In this document: one piece after another, positions 60,255 through 64,000 of the stretch | Numbering within the stretch: the first letter of the stretch is position 1 | Layout of the letters: every line of letters starts with the position of its first letter | NCBI GenBank assembly: GCA_905147135.1 | Contig: LR990050.1 | Coordinates: 15,932,001 to 15,996,000 of the forward strand | Length of the DNA: 64,000 bases | Source of the DNA: Blastobasis lacticolella | Taxonomy: Eukaryota > Arthropoda > Insecta > Lepidoptera > Blastobasidae | Reading direction: 5' to 3' | The notes under the pieces: generated by a model | Told to the model about the DNA's origin: nothing | Databases searched by the model: none | What the model saw: the letters and a program-made list of their open reading frames with translations, nothing else | Position numbers and translations under genes: made by a program

Positions 60255-60485
60255 ATATTCTTTAGTATTTCTAAAACTACTAAACCGATTTTAATGAAAC
60301 AAAGCTAAGAATTATCGTGATGAAATTGGCTTTCAAATAAAGAAAACCGCATCGAAATCAGTCCATCCGGCCGAGAGTTTCGATGCCACAAACAGACACA
60401 CAGATCCACAGCTCCACAGATAAGACCACCGATACACACGTCAAACTTATAACAGCCCTGCCCTCTCTTTATTCGTCGGGAGTTA
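60255..60485 (+). repeat. Dispersed repeat, copy 2 of a pair
   Basis: The block order is the same as at 48275-48470: CTACTAAACCGATTTTAATG, AAACAAAGCTAAGAATTATC, AAAGAAAACCGCATCGAAAT, CAGACACACAGATCCACA. Confidence 0.75.
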
Positions 60486-60609
60486 AAAACATGACGAATT
60501 ATGTCAAATGATAGAGTCTGAGAGAGTATTCGCGAATTATGAAAAGGAGATATATTGTAATCATAATCATGATATGTATAGTTATGTATTTATAGGTGCG
60601 AAATTAGCC

Positions 60610-60865
60610 GTATAGTGTCAGGCAGAGTAGAATAGCACCAACCCTTACACTTATGGGTGTCGTAAAAGGCGACTAATGTTTTCGAGGCAAAAGATCAAGA
60701 GTCTCCGTAGTCTGGAAAATGGGCAGCAGCATTTTCCATTGTTATATTTAAACATTGCGATCTCCAACCCGCCTGCCAAGCGTGGAGATTATGGCAATAA
60801 CCTCCCTTTTCGTGGGAGAGGCCCCCTAAGTCCTGCAGTGGACTGTTACGGGCTGTGATGATGAT
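60610..60865 (+). mobile_element. LINE 3' end (RTE-like tail), copy 2
   Basis: It is nearly identical to 36735-36998 over more than 100 bases, ending CTGCAGTGGACTGTTACGGG...GATGATG. The high identity suggests recent activity. Confidence 0.7.
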
Positions 60866-62711
60866 GGGGTGCGAAAAGAAGGCGTACGTAGTGTAATCTA
60901 TTTCAGAATTGGTTAACTACACTTTTGACAAACTATCAGATGATAACGACAGATGTTACTGTCTGCTGATCGATGTCTGCTCGAGTGGTCGTGAGCAGAA
61001 GGTTAGATTGCGGTAGATTAGACAACATTTTAGTTTTACTTGTGTTCTTTATAAAGCCTGCGGTTAAACCCGTGTACAAAAACTAGTATTCCAATAGTTT
61101 GTTTTGAGAAATGAAATAGGCATTGCATTGTTATTATTTTTACTAATTCTAACTGCGAGCGTCAGTCGTGAGTCGTGATAGTGCCACAATGTAATTGTTC
61201 TCGACAAAACATTGGAAACGAACTTTCTTCGATTGTTGTCGAGTTGAGCGTGCTTACTTTTGGAGTGAGCACTTTTTGTCCAAATTCGATGTAGATAAAG
61301 TACCTACATACTTGGGAAACAAAGCTGTGGCAGCGCAAAACCGCAACGTACCTACGAGAGAAATGCGGAAAGAAAGTTTTCCAAGGTATCTTACCTAGCC
61401 CATTAACTGATATCACGTTCTTTGCGGCTTTGCATTAAGCTTGTGTGGGCAGTGATCATACAATTATTTGATAGATAAAAGTATACACTGCAATTTGTTT
61501 TCTAATATTTTTCAGGAGATTGACTTATAATGTTATTTTATTGTTGAATTAATTTCATTATTATTGACATAATTAATGTATTACTTGATAAATAAACATT
61601 ATTTGAATGTCCTCAGTGGGTAAAACATGGTGGTATTAAATCATAATTACATTTACAATATGTACCTTACCTATATTGACAAATAAATATCATAGTTTAT
61701 GGATTAATTTTAAGAGCTTTTCCATTACAAAATATCTAACAACTACTAACTACCCAAATATTGTTCTCTAATGATGAGTGGATCATTGTTAGCTCGCAAT
61801 TGAAAATCTTGTCTAACCCAGGCTACCCACGTGTGTCTCTAATATTGTTTTCCATCGTTATTGCTTCATTATTAATAGATTATGCAAACAGCCTCTTCAA
61901 GTCTTGTCAAAACCATTCTAACACCTTACAGTTCAATAGTGATAAGTAAACAAAATCGCCTCGAGCCGGTGATTCATCGACGTTAATAACTTTTAGCTGT
62001 TTCCTGGTACTTAGTAAGTTACATCATTTCATTTGCCATAAGAGAAAACGATGGTGTAGCTAATTTTAGATAGTTTTATTAGAATTGTGAACATAATCAT
62101 GTTCTTACAACCGTGGTTCAAGCACGTGGTGACGCAATTTCGTGGTGCTTCACTAAGGTTCTACACCTTGGCATAAAATATCTATATGACCTGGGTGAAG
62201 AATGGAAAAAATTATTCTTCGTACTTCACTGTTTACGTAGAGGAAAGTAACCAAATAATGTTTTGTAACACTTAATAACAATCTCATTATTTATTAAATT
62301 GGTAATTACTTATTTGTAAAAATCATTAGACGTTATATTGCAAAAAAATTTTTTTTTTTTTTTATATAAAAATACTGATACTAATACAAATCGATATAGT
62401 GCGAGTGGTACCCGGTGTTCCGTCCTAGCAAATATAAATCATTTGATGCAAATCGGTTAAGCTGATTAAATCTTTAAAAAATAAGTATTTGCAGTTGGTA
62501 AAACAGCTTTTCTTAAGGCTTTGTATGAAAAATGCTGTTGTCCAACAGCAAATAAAAATTTTAGTTTTTTGTGATAAATCGATAAGTTCTTGGATTTCGA
62601 ATATTTATCTTTACTTTATGTGTTAGAAAGCATTCTGAAAGATAAATATAAACACATTAAAAGTAAAAATTAAACAATCAGTTGTGATTTTGTCCCAAAC
62701 ATGGAATATTC

Positions 62712-62738
62712 CATAAATGGACCTGGGGTCCATTTATG
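62712..62738. repeat. Perfect 12-base hairpin
   Basis: CATAAATGGACC, loop TGG, GGTCCATTTATG. It lies in an interval where CCATATTTGG-like phrases recur (62700-62755 and 63080-63110). Confidence 0.85.
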
Positions 62739-63144
62739 CTGTCCATATTTGGAATTTGATGACATCAGAAATTACTGTTCATATTAAAATAAATACAAAA
62801 CTGAAACAAATAAATGGCCTGGAAATACAATAACTACCATATATGTAACCACATAAATATATGAGGAAAATGATATTACTCACTAAATAATAATAAATAC
62901 ATCGTTTTTACGTGCCTAAAAGTATTTTGAACAGCGACCAAACAAAACACATACATGCCATGTCACCGGGCTTCGCCTTACTGACAAGATTGAACTATAC
63001 ACGTCTAATGTGAGTATATGAAACAGAATATGGCTCTTTATTACGATTTTAAATGTTATTTCCGAAGAAATCAAGGAATTCCATATTTGGACCTTATTCC
63101 ATATTTGGTTACTTTCCTCTACTAAATCTCCGTTGCGGCCGTGT

Positions 63145-63630
63145 AGGGTCCGGCAGAGTTGGACATGGAGTAGAATAGCACCAACCCTTTACACTCGTGG
63201 GTTTCGCACAAGGCGACTAATGTTTTCGAGGCAAAACTTCTAGACTCTTCGTAGTCTGAAAAATGGGCAACAGCGTTTTCCATTGTTATGTTTATAATAT
63301 TGCAATTTCTAACCCGCTTCATCATCACAGCCCGTCACAGTCCACTGCAGGACTTAGGGCCTCTCCCACGAAAGGGGAGGTTATTGCCATAATCTCCACG
63401 CTTGGCAGGCGGGTTGGAGATCGCAGTGTTTAAATATAACAATGGAAAATGCTGCTGCCCATTTTCCAGTCTACGGAGACTCTTGATTTTTTGCCTAGAA
63501 AACATTAGTCGCCTTGTACCGCCTTGTACTTGTCTAACCCGCTTACCAAGCGTGAATATTATGACAATAACCTTCCCTTTCGCGGGAGAGGTCCTAAGTC
63601 CTGCAGTCCTATTATGAGCTATGATGATGA
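63145..63630 (+). mobile_element. LINE tail copy 3, split by an inverted copy of the same family
   Basis: The outer copy runs from 63150 (GTCCGGCAGAG) to 63319 and resumes at 63533 (CTTACCAAGCGTGAATATTA) to about 63630. The break is exactly at a repeated TCTAACCCGCTT. Confidence 0.8.
63320..63532 (-). mobile_element. LINE tail copy 4, inserted in antisense with a 12-bp target duplication
   Basis: On the - strand it reads from AAGGCGGTACAAGGCGACTA to GACTGTGACGGGCTGTGATG and ends in GATG. It is flanked by TCTAACCCGCTT at 63308-63319 and 63533-63544. Confidence 0.85.
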
Positions 63631-64000
63631 GCTGTTACCTACGTGGCATTGGTTTCGTAGGCGGCCGAAGGGGAATATATCGAATATTTACAGGTCTCTA
63701 ACTTTATACCATTAGTTACAGTCGTGTGCAAGAGTGGTATGTAATGGGTTCACGGGGCGGTAAACTGCATTTTGAACTCAACAAACACACATAATCGAAT
63801 TACAGAACCTAAGTTTTTACTTAAAGAGAGTTTTACGAGTCTAAGCATTATATTTTACGTTCATAATATTGGCTTATTAGAAGTGTAAACACAACTAGAC
63901 GTAAACTATATAATACATAAACAGAAAAAAATTAAATAGTACATTTTGAACTAGTCAATAGTTTCTCATCTTTACCATTCAAGTAACGCAAAATGGAGAA

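Larger units (their letters stand above)
15573..64000 (+). other. Long first intron of the ATP10-like gene (or intron plus intergenic)
   Basis: After the GTGAGT donor no frame resembles the next conserved P4-ATPase blocks (IPAD, DGETNLK) on the + strand. If the gene is intact its first intron is longer than 48 kb. The interval contains many repeats listed separately and no recognised protein gene. Stretches not listed (for example 15.6-17.7, 22.2-23.9, 27.4-29.5, 30-32.1, 57-59.2 and 61.1-62.6 kb) are AT-rich unique or degraded sequence in which I see nothing definite. Confidence 0.5.

Noticed and set aside
1..64000. Endogenous virus or bacterial transfer
   Set aside because: No viral or bacterial protein frame was recognised. 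The foreign-looking sequences are all explained by eukaryotic transposable elements.

Overview
This is nuclear DNA from an insect, most likely a butterfly or moth (Lepidoptera). The evidence is short exons with GT-AG introns, insect versions of three conserved genes, AT-rich noncoding DNA, and dense repeats of types common in lepidopteran genomes: Helitron-like elements with TC...CTAG ends, tRNA-derived SINEs, truncated LINE 3' ends with shared tail motifs, and short inverted-repeat MITEs. The species cannot be named from the sequence alone.

Layout. (1) 1-3880, + strand: the last three coding exons (563-878, 2508-2771, 3350-3730) of an AASDH/ACSF4-type enzyme, all encoding its C-terminal PQQ-like beta-propeller. 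The adenylation and carrier domains lie upstream of the window. (2) 3.9-9.1 kb: a nested repeat block. A tRNA-derived SINE is split by a 2.5-kb LINE-derived insert, which carries a G-rich minisatellite and a ~1.18-kb near-complete palindrome. (3) 9631-10962, - strand: a complete, uninterrupted Rab GDP-dissociation inhibitor gene. (4) 14.4-15.6 kb, + strand: 5' UTR and first coding exon of a class 5 (ATP10-type) P4-ATPase lipid flippase, with a very GC-rich N-terminal extension and a clear splice donor. (5) 15573-64000: no further coding exon was recognised. This is best read as the long first intron of the flippase gene, or intron plus intergenic DNA, filled with SINEs, LINE tails, Helitron-like elements, at least five inverted-repeat elements, a 153-bp tandem array and several tandem duplications.

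The three genes are unrelated housekeeping or membrane-traffic genes and show no sign of acting as a cassette. Gdi and the flippase gene are divergently oriented, about 3.4 kb apart. The most unusual structures are the 1.18-kb palindrome, the two datable nested insertions (LINE into SINE at 5611-8075; one repeat inside an opposite-strand copy of itself at 63320-63532), the 153-bp array interrupted by a SINE, and the GC-rich flippase exon with several open frames. No previously undescribed biological system could be demonstrated. All coordinates and repeat boundaries were read by eye, so repeat edges may be off by several bases.
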